This document shows positions 24,914 to 32,747 of a stretch of DNA of 37,729 nt, in pieces. Every line of letters begins with the position of its first letter. The stretch's first letter is position 1. The position numbers and the translations under genes are program-made. This DNA comes from Klebsiella pneumoniae (GTDB lineage Bacteria > Pseudomonadota > Gammaproteobacteria > Pseudomonadales > Pseudohongiellaceae). Where the stretch lies: positions 1-37,729 of the forward strand of contig CAMBPO010000027.1 of NCBI GenBank assembly GCA_945869725.1, given 5' to 3'. A model generated the notes under the pieces. It was given only the letters and a program-made list of their open reading frames with translations. It searched no databases and had not been told where the DNA came from.

Positions 24914-25881
24914 TTGGATGCCTCGTTTGAGTCAGGAGTCGTGCTGGGCTTACGTTGGTATGGGTCAGGCATGCCTTCAGGGCGGGTCTTGAAGCGGCGG
25001 TGCAGCCAGATGTACTGATCGGGCGCCACGCGGATAGCGGCTTCAATCAGGGCATTGATACGCAGCACATCCTGTTGCTCGTCACCCGTGGGGTAGTCCT
25101 GCAAGGCTTCGCTGAAAATCAACTCATAACGTTGATTGTCGTCAGTGCGGTAATGCGACAGAAAAATAACTGCGGACTTGTTAACCGACGCGAAGGTGGT
25201 GGTAGCGGTAATACTGGCGGCAGGTCGGCCAAAAAAATCAGCAAACACCGAGTGCCGGGGGCCGTTGTCCTGATCAGCGGCGTACCACAGTACCTTGCCG
25301 CGCTGTAATTGCCGGAATGCCTTGCGGACTTCTTTGCGCTCTATCACCTCTTCAAAGTGGCGCTGACGACCCCGTTTCATCAGCGCCTCAAACAGCGGGT
25401 TCTTATGACGCCGGTAAGTGACACTGAAGTCATGGTGCAGCGCCAGCAGACTGCCGGCAATCTCCAGTGTGGAGAAGTGCGCGCTGACCAGTAATACCCC
25501 GCGACCCAGAGCAAGGGCATTGTAGAGATGCTGCTGGCCTTTAACCGTGACAATCGCTCGGAAGTCCTCTGGATCTCTGCACCATGACAGTCCGATTTCC
25601 ATGACCCCGCGGCCGTTAGAGATAAAGGTGTCGCGCACCAGTTTTTTCTGCTGTACGGCGCAGAGTTCAGGAAAACACAGGGCAATGTTCACCTCGCAGA
25701 TATGCCGCCGGCTGCGCGCCAGATGGTACATGGCGATCCCGAGGCCTTTACCGATCGCCATTTGCCAGCTTAGCGGCAATTGCGCCGTCGACCAGATACA
25801 GCCATAGACCATCCAGGTTGGCCAGTGCTTGGGACCAAGGAAGTTTTTTAGGTTCTCGCTGTGTTGCTGTTGTTTTTGCAC
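24910..25881 (-). CDS. LpxL/HtrB-like lysophospholipid/lipid A acyltransferase
   Basis: A 323-residue acyltransferase of the lipid A biosynthesis family (Lip_A_acyltrans). The HX4E catalytic motif is present as SAHFSTLEIAG (His135, Glu140), followed by YRRHKNPLFEALMKRGR, the substrate-site block YAADQDNGPRHSVFADFFGRPAA and the C-terminal QYIWLHRRFKTRPEG, all diagnostic. One N-terminal hydrophobic segment anchors it to the inner membrane. It would add a secondary acyl chain to Kdo2-lipid A or a precursor; whether it is LpxL, LpxM or a paralogue is not decided. The start is GTG 25881 with only a weak upstream site. It is divergent from hldE and coupled to the GT-C-like gene. Confidence 0.9.
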   Translation of the reverse strand: MQKQQQHSENLKNFLGPKHWPTWMVYGCIWSTAQLPLSWQMAIGKGLGIAMYHLARSRRHICEVNIALCFPELCAVQQKKLVRDTFISNGRGVMEIGLSWCRDPEDFRAIVTVKGQQHLYNALALGRGVLLVSAHFSTLEIAGSLLALHHDFSVTYRRHKNPLFEALMKRGRQRHFEEVIERKEVRKAFRQLQRGKVLWYAADQDNGPRHSVFADFFGRPAASITATTTFASVNKSAVIFLSHYRTDDNQRYELIFSEALQDYPTGDEQQDVLRINALIEAAIRVAPDQYIWLHRRFKTRPEGMPDPYQRKPSTTPDSNEASK

Positions 25882-25986
25882 GCAGAATCCGGATATTCAG
25901 TTCTATCCCGGTTGCTCGCGCGGTGACAGCGCCGGGTTTTGGGTTGCCCGGCATTGTAGCAGACTGACAGGCGGGCTGTGAGCGTG

Positions 25987-25995
25987 TGCTATGAT
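25987..25995 (+). promoter_or_regulatory. extended -10 promoter of hldE
   Basis: TGCTATGAT fits an extended -10 (TGn plus TATGAT, 5 of 6 consensus). It lies 46 bases before the chosen hldE ATG and inside the 160-bp gap to the divergent acyltransferase gene. A clear -35 is absent (CTGACA at 25964-25969 is 20 bases away), which extended -10 promoters tolerate. The in-frame ATG at 25991 lies within this element and so is unlikely to be the true start. Confidence 0.55.
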
Positions 25996-26041
25996 CGCGC
26001 CATTGAAGGGTTTTGAGCTGGCAGACAGCAGGGAAATCAGC

Positions 26042-27505
26042 ATGACAGCGGTGAATTCTGCATCAAACCAACATCGTTCTGCGGGCGGACTTCCCGCGTT
26101 TTTCAAGGCGCGTGTGCTGGTGGTCGGTGATGTGATGCTGGACCAGTACTGGTATGGCAAAGCCGAGAGAATCTCTGCGGAAGCGCCTGTGCCGGTGGTC
26201 AGGTTCAGCGGTAACGAAGACAGGCCTGGTGGGGCTGCCAACGTGGCGCTTAATGTTGCAGCGCTTGGCGCGGCAACCACGCTTGCGGGCATTACCGGTG
26301 ATGACGAAGCAGGGCGCACGCTGGCGACCCGGCTCGCTGCAGCCAATGTGCTGTGTCATTTCTGCAGCTCACAACAGGCGCCCACGATTACTAAATTGCG
26401 CATCATCAGCCAGCGCCAGCAGTTGCTGCGCGTGGATAGCGAAAAACCCTTTAGTGCCGGGGATGTCGATAATTTGCAGGCACCCGTGCTCGCCGCCCTT
26501 GATGCGGCTGACGTACTGGTTTTGTCGGACTATGGCAAAGGCACGCTCAGCAACGTGCAGACGTTGATCTCAGCCGCCCGCGCACGCAGGTTGCCCGTGG
26601 TGGTTGATCCTAAGGGTCTGGACTTCAGCCGCTATCATGGCGCCACCGTGATGACACCCAATCTGAGTGAATTTGAGGCGGTAGTCGGCCATTGCTCGTC
26701 CGAGGAAGAGCTGATCAGCAAAGGTCAGCAGCTGCGCACACAACTGGATATGCAGGCGCTGCTGATTACTCGGGGCGAGCACGGCATGACCTTGTTGCAA
26801 GCCGGCCAGCAGGCGTTTCACCTGCCAGCCCAGGCGTTAGAAGTGTTTGATGTGACCGGAGCCGGTGACACGGTTGTCGCTGTCCTCGCGGCGGCCCTGG
26901 CAGCAGGGGAATCTCTGCAGAGTGGCACTGTTTTCGCCAATCTGGCAGCAGGTCTGGTAGTAGGCAAACTCGGCACGGCTGCCATCAGTGGCCCGGAGCT
27001 ACGCCGTGCCATCAACCAGCAGAACGGTCGCGGTCGGGGAGTCATGACGGCAGAACAGCTGGTGTTGGCGGTGCAGGATGCCCGGGCTCACGGCGAAAAA
27101 GTTGTGTTTACCAATGGCTGCTTTGACATCATCCACGCCGGTCATGTCGGATATCTGACAGAAGCGCGTGCGCTGGGAGATCGTCTGGTGGTGGCGATCA
27201 ACAGTGACGACTCTGTCAAGCGCCTGAAAGGTGCGGGACGGCCGATCAACCCGGTTGACCGGCGCATGGCTGTGCTTGCCGGTTTGTCGGCGGTGGATTG
27301 GGTGGTGAGCTTCGCCGACGACACGCCGGAAACTTTGTTGCAGCTGATTCGCCCTGAGATTCTGGTTAAGGGTGGTGACTATCGCCTCGATCAGGTGGTG
27401 GGTGGTGAGTTTGTGCAAAGTTACGGTGGTGAGGTACGCGTACTGGACTTTGTGGATAACTGCTCGACCTCGGCGATTGTTGAAAAAGTCAGGACCAGCG
27501 GTTGA
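26042..27505 (+). CDS. hldE: bifunctional heptose-7-phosphate kinase / heptose-1-phosphate adenylyltransferase
   Basis: HldE carries out two steps of ADP-heptose synthesis in the cytosol. The N-terminal ribokinase-like domain (about 1-320) has VLVVGDVMLDQYWYG, RPGGAANVALNVAALG and the anion-hole motif FDVTGAGDTVVAVLAAAL. The C-terminal nucleotidyltransferase (about 345-487) has VFTNGCFDIIHAGHVGYL with the HxGH site, and the terminal STSAIVEKVR. ATG 26042 gives 487 residues (E. coli 477), with AGGGA about 8 bases upstream. The frame is open to ATG 25991, but that codon is in the apparent -10 element. It supplies donor for the WaaC and WaaF encoded 8 kb away. The stop overlaps chrA. Confidence 0.96.
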   Translation: MTAVNSASNQHRSAGGLPAFFKARVLVVGDVMLDQYWYGKAERISAEAPVPVVRFSGNEDRPGGAANVALNVAALGAATTLAGITGDDEAGRTLATRLAAANVLCHFCSSQQAPTITKLRIISQRQQLLRVDSEKPFSAGDVDNLQAPVLAALDAADVLVLSDYGKGTLSNVQTLISAARARRLPVVVDPKGLDFSRYHGATVMTPNLSEFEAVVGHCSSEEELISKGQQLRTQLDMQALLITRGEHGMTLLQAGQQAFHLPAQALEVFDVTGAGDTVVAVLAAALAAGESLQSGTVFANLAAGLVVGKLGTAAISGPELRRAINQQNGRGRGVMTAEQLVLAVQDARAHGEKVVFTNGCFDIIHAGHVGYLTEARALGDRLVVAINSDDSVKRLKGAGRPINPVDRRMAVLAGLSAVDWVVSFADDTPETLLQLIRPEILVKGGDYRLDQVVGGEFVQSYGGEVRVLDFVDNCSTSAIVEKVRTSG

Positions 27506-28836
27506 ATTCCCCGCTGTCTGCAGCCGGCAACATCCCGTTCTCGGAGGCGCTGGCGGTTTGGTGGCGTATTGGTTTGCTGAGTTTTGGTGGCCCGGCTGGC
27601 CAGATTGCGCTGATGCACCGAATCATTGTCGACGAAAAGCAGTGGCTAGATGAGCCGCGTTTTCTGCACGCGCTCAACTATTGTATGTTGCTTCCCGGCC
27701 CCGAAGCCCAGCAGCTGGCCACGTATATCGGATGGCTGCTGCACGGTGTCAAAGGTGGGCTGGTCGCAGGGTGTCTGTTTATTCTGCCCGGAGCAGTCGC
27801 CATGCTGGGTTTAACCTGGATTTATGTGCTGCTGGGCGACTTGTCGCTGATCCAGGGTCTGTTTTTTGGGTTAAAAGCGGCAGTGCTGGCCATTGTGGTG
27901 CAGGCTCTTCTGCGTATTGCGCGTCGCACGCTGACTGACCGGCTAAAACCGCTGATTGCGCTGATGGCGTTTTTTGGACTGTATCTGGCTGCATTGCCCT
28001 TCCCTCTGGTGGTGCTGGGTGCTGGCGTACTGGGCTGGCTGGCAGCACACCCGTTGCGCGCGCAAGCGCCATCACCCTTAGTGACTTCAGAAACCGGATA
28101 TCTGCAAATCCCTGCCGCTAAGGCTGCTAATGCACTGAAGGCAGCGTCGGTGTGTGCTGCGCTGTGGCTGCTGACCCTGGCCGTGCTTTGGTTATGGCGA
28201 GGTCAAGACGATGTTTTTACTGAGATAGCCGTGTTTTTCTCCAAAATGGCGGTAGTGACCTTCGGTGGCGCTTACGCGGTCCTGGCCTATGTTGCCCAGC
28301 AGGGTGTTGAGCACTATCAGTGGCTGCAGCCCGACGAAATGCTCAATGGCCTCGGGTTGGCTGAAACCACGCCGGGGCCCTTGATTCTGGTAACCCAGTT
28401 TGTGGGTTTTCTGGGTGCGTTCCGCCAATCGGGTGTTGAGCCGGCGCTGCTGGCGGGCACGCTGGGAGCACTGCTGACCACCTGGGTCACGTTTCTGCCC
28501 TGTTTTGTGTGGATATTTGCCGGGGCCCCTTTTGTAGAGTCTCTCCGAGATAACCATCGTTTATCAGCAGCGCTGGCGGCCATTACCGCTGCTGTTGTAG
28601 GCGTCATCGCCAATCTGGCGTTATGGTTTGCAATCAATGTGCTGTTCAGCGAGACTCGGCGCGTAACGGTCGCAGTCCTTGATGTGCTGGTACCACAGTT
28701 GCACACAATAGACCTGCCGTTGGCGATCTTGTGTGTGATGGCATTTGTAATGATTTTTAAGTTCAGATGGTCACTGCTAAAGACGCTGGGAATCATGGCG
28801 CTTGCGGGCGCATTCACTCAACAGATTTTGATGTAG
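27502..28836 (+). CDS. chrA: ChrA-type chromate transporter (two CHR domains)
   Basis: A 444-residue membrane protein with two homologous halves, each carrying the CHR pattern. The first is around 20-60 (WWRIGLLSFGGPAGQIALMHR, then LLPGPEAQQLATYIGW) and the second around 245-310 (FFSKMAVVTFGGAYAVLAYVAQQ, then GLAETTPGPLILVTQFVGFLGAF). ChrA transporters export chromate, probably in exchange for or driven by ions; some members may have other anion substrates. The start is TTG 27502, overlapping the hldE stop as TTGA, with AGGA (27491-27494) seven bases upstream. This coupling to a heptose-synthesis gene is unusual. There is no chrB regulator nearby. Confidence 0.9.
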   Translation: MNSPLSAAGNIPFSEALAVWWRIGLLSFGGPAGQIALMHRIIVDEKQWLDEPRFLHALNYCMLLPGPEAQQLATYIGWLLHGVKGGLVAGCLFILPGAVAMLGLTWIYVLLGDLSLIQGLFFGLKAAVLAIVVQALLRIARRTLTDRLKPLIALMAFFGLYLAALPFPLVVLGAGVLGWLAAHPLRAQAPSPLVTSETGYLQIPAAKAANALKAASVCAALWLLTLAVLWLWRGQDDVFTEIAVFFSKMAVVTFGGAYAVLAYVAQQGVEHYQWLQPDEMLNGLGLAETTPGPLILVTQFVGFLGAFRQSGVEPALLAGTLGALLTTWVTFLPCFVWIFAGAPFVESLRDNHRLSAALAAITAAVVGVIANLALWFAINVLFSETRRVTVAVLDVLVPQLHTIDLPLAILCVMAFVMIFKFRWSLLKTLGIMALAGAFTQQILM

Positions 28837-28871
28837 TTAATGTTGATCTAGTCACCAAGGAGAATTGAACG

Positions 28872-29372
28872 ATGTTAAAAAAGGGTATGTTTGTAAAGAC
28901 CGTTTCAGCTGGCGCTCTGGTACTGGCGTCTGTTGCCATGTTGTCTGTCAGTGCGCAGGACGCTCCGCCTCCGACTCCTGAGCAGATTGCTGCGTCATCT
29001 ACCGCGACCCGTCAGGCGGTGTTCAAACTGCTGGCCTTTAATCTGGCCCCGATCAATGGCATGGCGCGCAACACCGTCGAGTTCGACGCGGCAATTGCCG
29101 AGCGTAACGCCTTGAGAGTGGCTGCCTTGGCGCCGATGATTGCGGACGTATTTGCCGTCAACGATACCCGCAACTTTCCGGTAACCACCGAAGCGCTTCC
29201 GATTATCTGGGACAACATGGATGACTTCCGCGCCAAAGCAGTTGCGCTGGAAGAAGCCGCCAACACCTTTGCTGCGGTTGCTGCCGGCGGTGACCAGGCA
29301 GCAACAATTGGAGCTATCCGCGCGTTTGGCTCAACGTGTGGTAACTGCCATCGCGAATACCGGGTTGATTAA
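28872..29372 (+). CDS. class II (c'-type) cytochrome c
   Basis: A 166-residue periplasmic cytochrome of the c'/c-556 four-helix-bundle class. It has an N-terminal signal (KTVSAGALVLASVAMLSVSAQ) and a single haem-binding CGNCH almost at the C-terminus (CGNCHREYRVD), as the class requires. AAGGAG (28857-28862) lies nine bases before the ATG. It could carry electrons or bind small ligands such as NO; the sequence does not decide. It starts only 35 bases after chrA and so may share its transcript. The last codons and stop lie within a hairpin repeated 42 bases later. Confidence 0.92.
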   Translation: MLKKGMFVKTVSAGALVLASVAMLSVSAQDAPPPTPEQIAASSTATRQAVFKLLAFNLAPINGMARNTVEFDAAIAERNALRVAALAPMIADVFAVNDTRNFPVTTEALPIIWDNMDDFRAKAVALEEAANTFAAVAAGGDQAATIGAIRAFGSTCGNCHREYRVD

Positions 29373-29380
29373 ACCCGGTA
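29358..29380. terminator. inverted repeat overlapping the c'-cytochrome stop, copy 1
   Basis: TACCGGGTT and its complement AACCCGGTA enclose a short GATTA loop. The repeat encodes the last residues (YRVD) and stop of the cytochrome. A second copy with one changed base lies at 29400-29422. No U tract follows, so termination would be weak; it lies between convergent genes. Confidence 0.55.
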
Positions 29381-29399
29381 TTCTGGGGTTAACGGGCAG

Positions 29400-29422
29400 T
29401 ACCGGGTTGATTAAGCCCGGTA
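29400..29422. repeat. inverted repeat copy 2, tandem duplication of the gene end
   Basis: 22 of 23 bases match copy 1 (A to G at one position next to the stem), with a 42-base period. It sits one base before the end of the opposing diheme cytochrome gene. It looks like a duplicated 3' end of the cytochrome that now serves as a second hairpin. Confidence 0.7.
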
Positions 29423-29423
29423 G

Positions 29424-30290
29424 CTACTGACCGCGCTTCAAGAATGCCGCCATCGCCTGGCGGTCTTCGTCAGTGAGCTGCCCGGTATTGTGCTCAATGA
29501 CGGGTTCCATTTTGCCACCGACGTATTCACCGTCCGGCAACAGACCCAGAAACAGAAACAGCGCGACATCGTCCTCGCTCCAACCACTCAGGGCCGCTGC
29601 GTTTATCGCTGGTACATGACCATCGGGCATCTCCCCACCCGCAAATTGATTGCCATAGTCACTGATGCCCAGCGCATTGCGTGGCGTATGGCACTCGCCA
29701 CAGTGACCCAGATTGCGTGACAGATAAGCGCCGCGCTCAATTTGCACATCGTCATTAATTGTGGGCTCGGGCATATTCAGATTCGCCAGCGTGTTCCACG
29801 GCGCCAGTTGCCAGCGACCGATCCAGCCGGGGATGTTGTGTGCAGGAACCTCATTGGCTATTGCAGGTTGCGCGTTCAGCCATGATGCAATGGCCAGCGC
29901 ATCGTCATCGGTCACCGCGGCATAGGAAAGATAGGGGAATGCCGGGAAATAAAAACTGCCCTGCGGGTTGCGCCCGTGTTTGATGGCGCGCACATAATCC
30001 GTTGCACCCCAGCCGCCCGTCCCGGTATCCACGTCAGGTGTAATGTTTGACGCATAAAACACGCCGAAGGGTGACTCTATCGCCATGCCGCCACTGAGCC
30101 CACCAGCCTCACCCTCGTGACAACTGATGCAGCCGCCGGCGTTGATCAGGTAGCGCCCGCGCTGCAGTGTCTGCTCATCCTCTGCATAAGCGTATTCAGG
30201 AATTGTGGCCGGCATCCATGCCGGTGCAAACAGCCACACCGTTACCATCGCAGCAGCAGCAACTAATAATCCCGATAGATTTCGTGACAT
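29424..30290 (-). CDS. membrane-anchored diheme cytochrome c
   Basis: A 288-residue cytochrome c with an N-terminal hydrophobic anchor or signal (MSRNLSGLLVAAAAMVTVWLF). It has two haem sites: CISCH (about residue 53) and CGECH (about 195). The first domain (GGMAIESPFGVFYASNITPD, then FYFPAFPYLSYAAVTDDDALAIASWL) matches the cytochrome subunits of PQQ alcohol and gluconate/sorbitol dehydrogenases. The frame is open to 30350, but ATG 30290 has GGGAG upstream and starts the signal. It is downstream of the PQQ dehydrogenase gene on the same strand, though a strong terminator lies between. It probably accepts electrons from that enzyme (inference). Confidence 0.88.
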   Translation of the reverse strand: MSRNLSGLLVAAAAMVTVWLFAPAWMPATIPEYAYAEDEQTLQRGRYLINAGGCISCHEGEAGGLSGGMAIESPFGVFYASNITPDVDTGTGGWGATDYVRAIKHGRNPQGSFYFPAFPYLSYAAVTDDDALAIASWLNAQPAIANEVPAHNIPGWIGRWQLAPWNTLANLNMPEPTINDDVQIERGAYLSRNLGHCGECHTPRNALGISDYGNQFAGGEMPDGHVPAINAAALSGWSEDDVALFLFLGLLPDGEYVGGKMEPVIEHNTGQLTDEDRQAMAAFLKRGQ

Positions 30291-30391
30291 CACCCGAGGT
30301 CTCCCATATCCGATTAACGCTGATGCTAGCACAGCAAAACCTGCGGACAAGACTGAAATCGGAGTGGGTAAAGCCGGGTCTGGCGAGTGCC

Positions 30392-30432
30392 AAAAAAAAC
30401 GGGCATTCCGCTTCAGGAATGCCCGTTTTTTT
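30392..30432. terminator. strong bidirectional Rho-independent terminator
   Basis: The 10-bp stem CGGGCATTCC (30400-30409) and GGAATGCCCG (30416-30425) is flanked by eight A on the left and seven T on the right. It can therefore terminate in either direction. It sits 29 bases after the PQQ dehydrogenase stop and should end that transcript before the diheme cytochrome gene. Confidence 0.92.
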
Positions 30433-30460
30433 ATAGGCAGTTATCGGGTCAGGCCGGATA

Positions 30461-32485
30461 TCAATCCGGTAAGGCCACCGCTGTCAAGGTTGGGCCGGTC
30501 TGCAGCATCACATACTGCTTGCCCTCGTGCACATAACTTGACATACCAAAACCACTGTCCGCAGGTACCTGGACACGACCGATTTCACGGCCGGTCATTT
30601 TGTCTACCGCAAACAGGTAAGGCGTCTCGTCACCGGCTGTGCCCGCGTACAGCAACATGTTTGGCGTGACGGTCATTGGTGCCAGTGCACCTGTGCCGGT
30701 CTGGCCGATGTCAATGCCCGCAAGCGCAGGGTGATTGCGGATACGATCAGGTGTATCGCCCACTGGAATCATCCACAGGTGTTCACCGGTGTTCATATCA
30801 ATCGCAGTGATGCGGCTGTAGGGCGGCTTGTACAAGGGCAGGCCTTCTGGTCCGCGCACTGCCATCGCGCGCAATGATGCATATTCAGAGAACGTGGTAC
30901 CTGTTGGCAGTTCGATCATGGAATCGCGCTCTGCTGACGGTGCAACCATGCGTGATGAACAGGCTGAACGTGAGGTAACGTAGAGGATGCCATTAACCGG
31001 ATCTGCGACAGCAGGCCCCGGAATGTTCGCCCCGCCGCCATCACCCGGACACCACAGTGCAGCCACTTTGCCGATATCGTTGTCGCGATGCAGAGGCGGG
31101 TTGAACAATGGCCCGATCTCATAATCAGCGATGGCTTCAATTGCGGCTGCACGCAGTTCCGGCGTGAAGTCGATCAGATCGTCGTGTGTCAGGCCCTGCA
31201 TATCAAACGGCGCAGGTTTGGTCGGGAAGGGCTGAGTGGCCGCCAGTTTCTCGCCTGGAATTCGCGACTGCGGAACTGCGCGGTCTTCAAACGGCCACAA
31301 CGGTTCTCCAGTCAGGCGGTTGAATGCATACACAAACGCCTGTTTGGTGGCTTGTGCCACGGCGGGGATCTTTTCGCCGTTAATGGTGACATCCATCAGC
31401 ACAGGTGCTGTTGGCGTGTCGTAGTTCCAGACGTCGTGACGAACCAGTTGGTAGTGCCAGACGCGCTCACCGGTACTTGCATTCATGGCGATGATGCTGG
31501 TCCCGAACAGATTGTCACCGGGGGCATGGCCACCGTAGTAGTCAATGGTCGGCGGGTTGGTCACCGCATACACAATGTTGTTTTCAATGTCCGCTGACAG
31601 CGGAGCCCAGGGAGATACTTCTCCGGTCAGTTCACGCGGGTTGGGGATGCCTTCCCAGGTTTCGATACCAAACTCACCTGCTTCCGGTATCACATTGAAC
31701 TTCCATTTGAACTCACCGGTCTTGCCGTCAAAAGCAAGAATGTCGCCGGGGATGTTTTCAATCCGCGTCTGGTTGTAACCCTGCTCGGCAGAGTTGCCGA
31801 CCACTACGGTGCCGTTCACAAAAATCGGTGGTGAAGAGGCGGTGATATAACCTTCATCCAGCGGGATGCCGTAGTAGGGATCAAAATCGTAACCCATGTA
31901 TTCAGCAATCAGCCGCTGCATATCCACAACGCCGGTTTCCGGGAAACCCTCTACGCCAACCGGGCCTCCGAAACCTTCCAGAGGTGCGCCGGTATCGGCA
32001 TCAAGTGCCGTCAGGAAAAATGCCGGGCTGATGATATAGATAACGCCTTTGCCGTCGATTTCACCATACGCCACGCCCTTGCCGTAGTCTTTACGCATGG
32101 AGTATTCATAACGGAAGGTGTGCGGTTCGCGGTACGACCAGATGGTTTCGCCGGTCTCAGGATCCAGTGCAATGACGTGACGACGGTCACCGGCGACGGT
32201 GTACAGTTTGCCATTGACATAACTGGGCGTAGAGCGGCCGCTGCTGGAGTTAAAGCTGGCACCATCCCAGACCCACGCGGTTTCCAGTTGAGTGAAGTTA
32301 TCAGCATTGATTTGTGTGGCAGGGGTATAGCGGGTGTGGGCGTGATCACCACCCAGAGTGACCCATTCAACAGTTTCCTGTTGCGCATGGCTCTGAGTAC
32401 TGAGGCCGATACCGATGGCCAGCAAAGCTGCCAGTCTGCGTGTGCGGACCGACATGCCAGCGCCGGCATGTTGTTTTGTTTTCAT
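30461..32485 (-). CDS. periplasmic PQQ-dependent dehydrogenase (quinoprotein)
   Basis: A 674-residue soluble quinoprotein with an eight-bladed propeller. It has a signal peptide (about 1-34, RLAALLAIGIGLSTQSHAQ) and repeated W-docking blades: VIALDPETGETIWSYRE, ILAFDGKTGEFKWKFN, IIAMNASTGERVWHYQ, VYAFNRLTGEPLWPFE, ITAIDMNTGEHLWMIP, LFAVDKMTGREIGRV. The final blades match the glucose/quinate-dehydrogenase-like branch rather than methanol dehydrogenase, and there is no haem domain or N-terminal membrane domain. It would oxidise an alcohol or sugar in the periplasm and pass electrons to a cytochrome. ATG 32485 has AGGAG nine bases upstream. No PQQ-synthesis genes are in the window. The substrate is unknown. 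Confidence 0.9.
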   Translation of the reverse strand: MKTKQHAGAGMSVRTRRLAALLAIGIGLSTQSHAQQETVEWVTLGGDHAHTRYTPATQINADNFTQLETAWVWDGASFNSSSGRSTPSYVNGKLYTVAGDRRHVIALDPETGETIWSYREPHTFRYEYSMRKDYGKGVAYGEIDGKGVIYIISPAFFLTALDADTGAPLEGFGGPVGVEGFPETGVVDMQRLIAEYMGYDFDPYYGIPLDEGYITASSPPIFVNGTVVVGNSAEQGYNQTRIENIPGDILAFDGKTGEFKWKFNVIPEAGEFGIETWEGIPNPRELTGEVSPWAPLSADIENNIVYAVTNPPTIDYYGGHAPGDNLFGTSIIAMNASTGERVWHYQLVRHDVWNYDTPTAPVLMDVTINGEKIPAVAQATKQAFVYAFNRLTGEPLWPFEDRAVPQSRIPGEKLAATQPFPTKPAPFDMQGLTHDDLIDFTPELRAAAIEAIADYEIGPLFNPPLHRDNDIGKVAALWCPGDGGGANIPGPAVADPVNGILYVTSRSACSSRMVAPSAERDSMIELPTGTTFSEYASLRAMAVRGPEGLPLYKPPYSRITAIDMNTGEHLWMIPVGDTPDRIRNHPALAGIDIGQTGTGALAPMTVTPNMLLYAGTAGDETPYLFAVDKMTGREIGRVQVPADSGFGMSSYVHEGKQYVMLQTGPTLTAVALPD

Positions 32486-32747
32486 TATTCTTGGCTCCTG
32501 GTTTTTTTGTTTGGCCGGGGAATTGCTACCGTGCTGGCGCTATTCCCTGAGCCGAAGATTATGCCTGATCGCAGCAGGCTGCAAGCTTGAATTGTTACAG
32601 TATGTGCTAAGTCTGATATGAGCCTCGTGTCTGCGGCCGAACCAGTGTTTTTTTAGAGTGAAAGCCGAGTTTTTATCGTGCCTGTTCACTATTTGTGATT
32701 ACTCGCGCACAATCGCGACAGGGCAAGTCTATCCACGCGGGGACATA

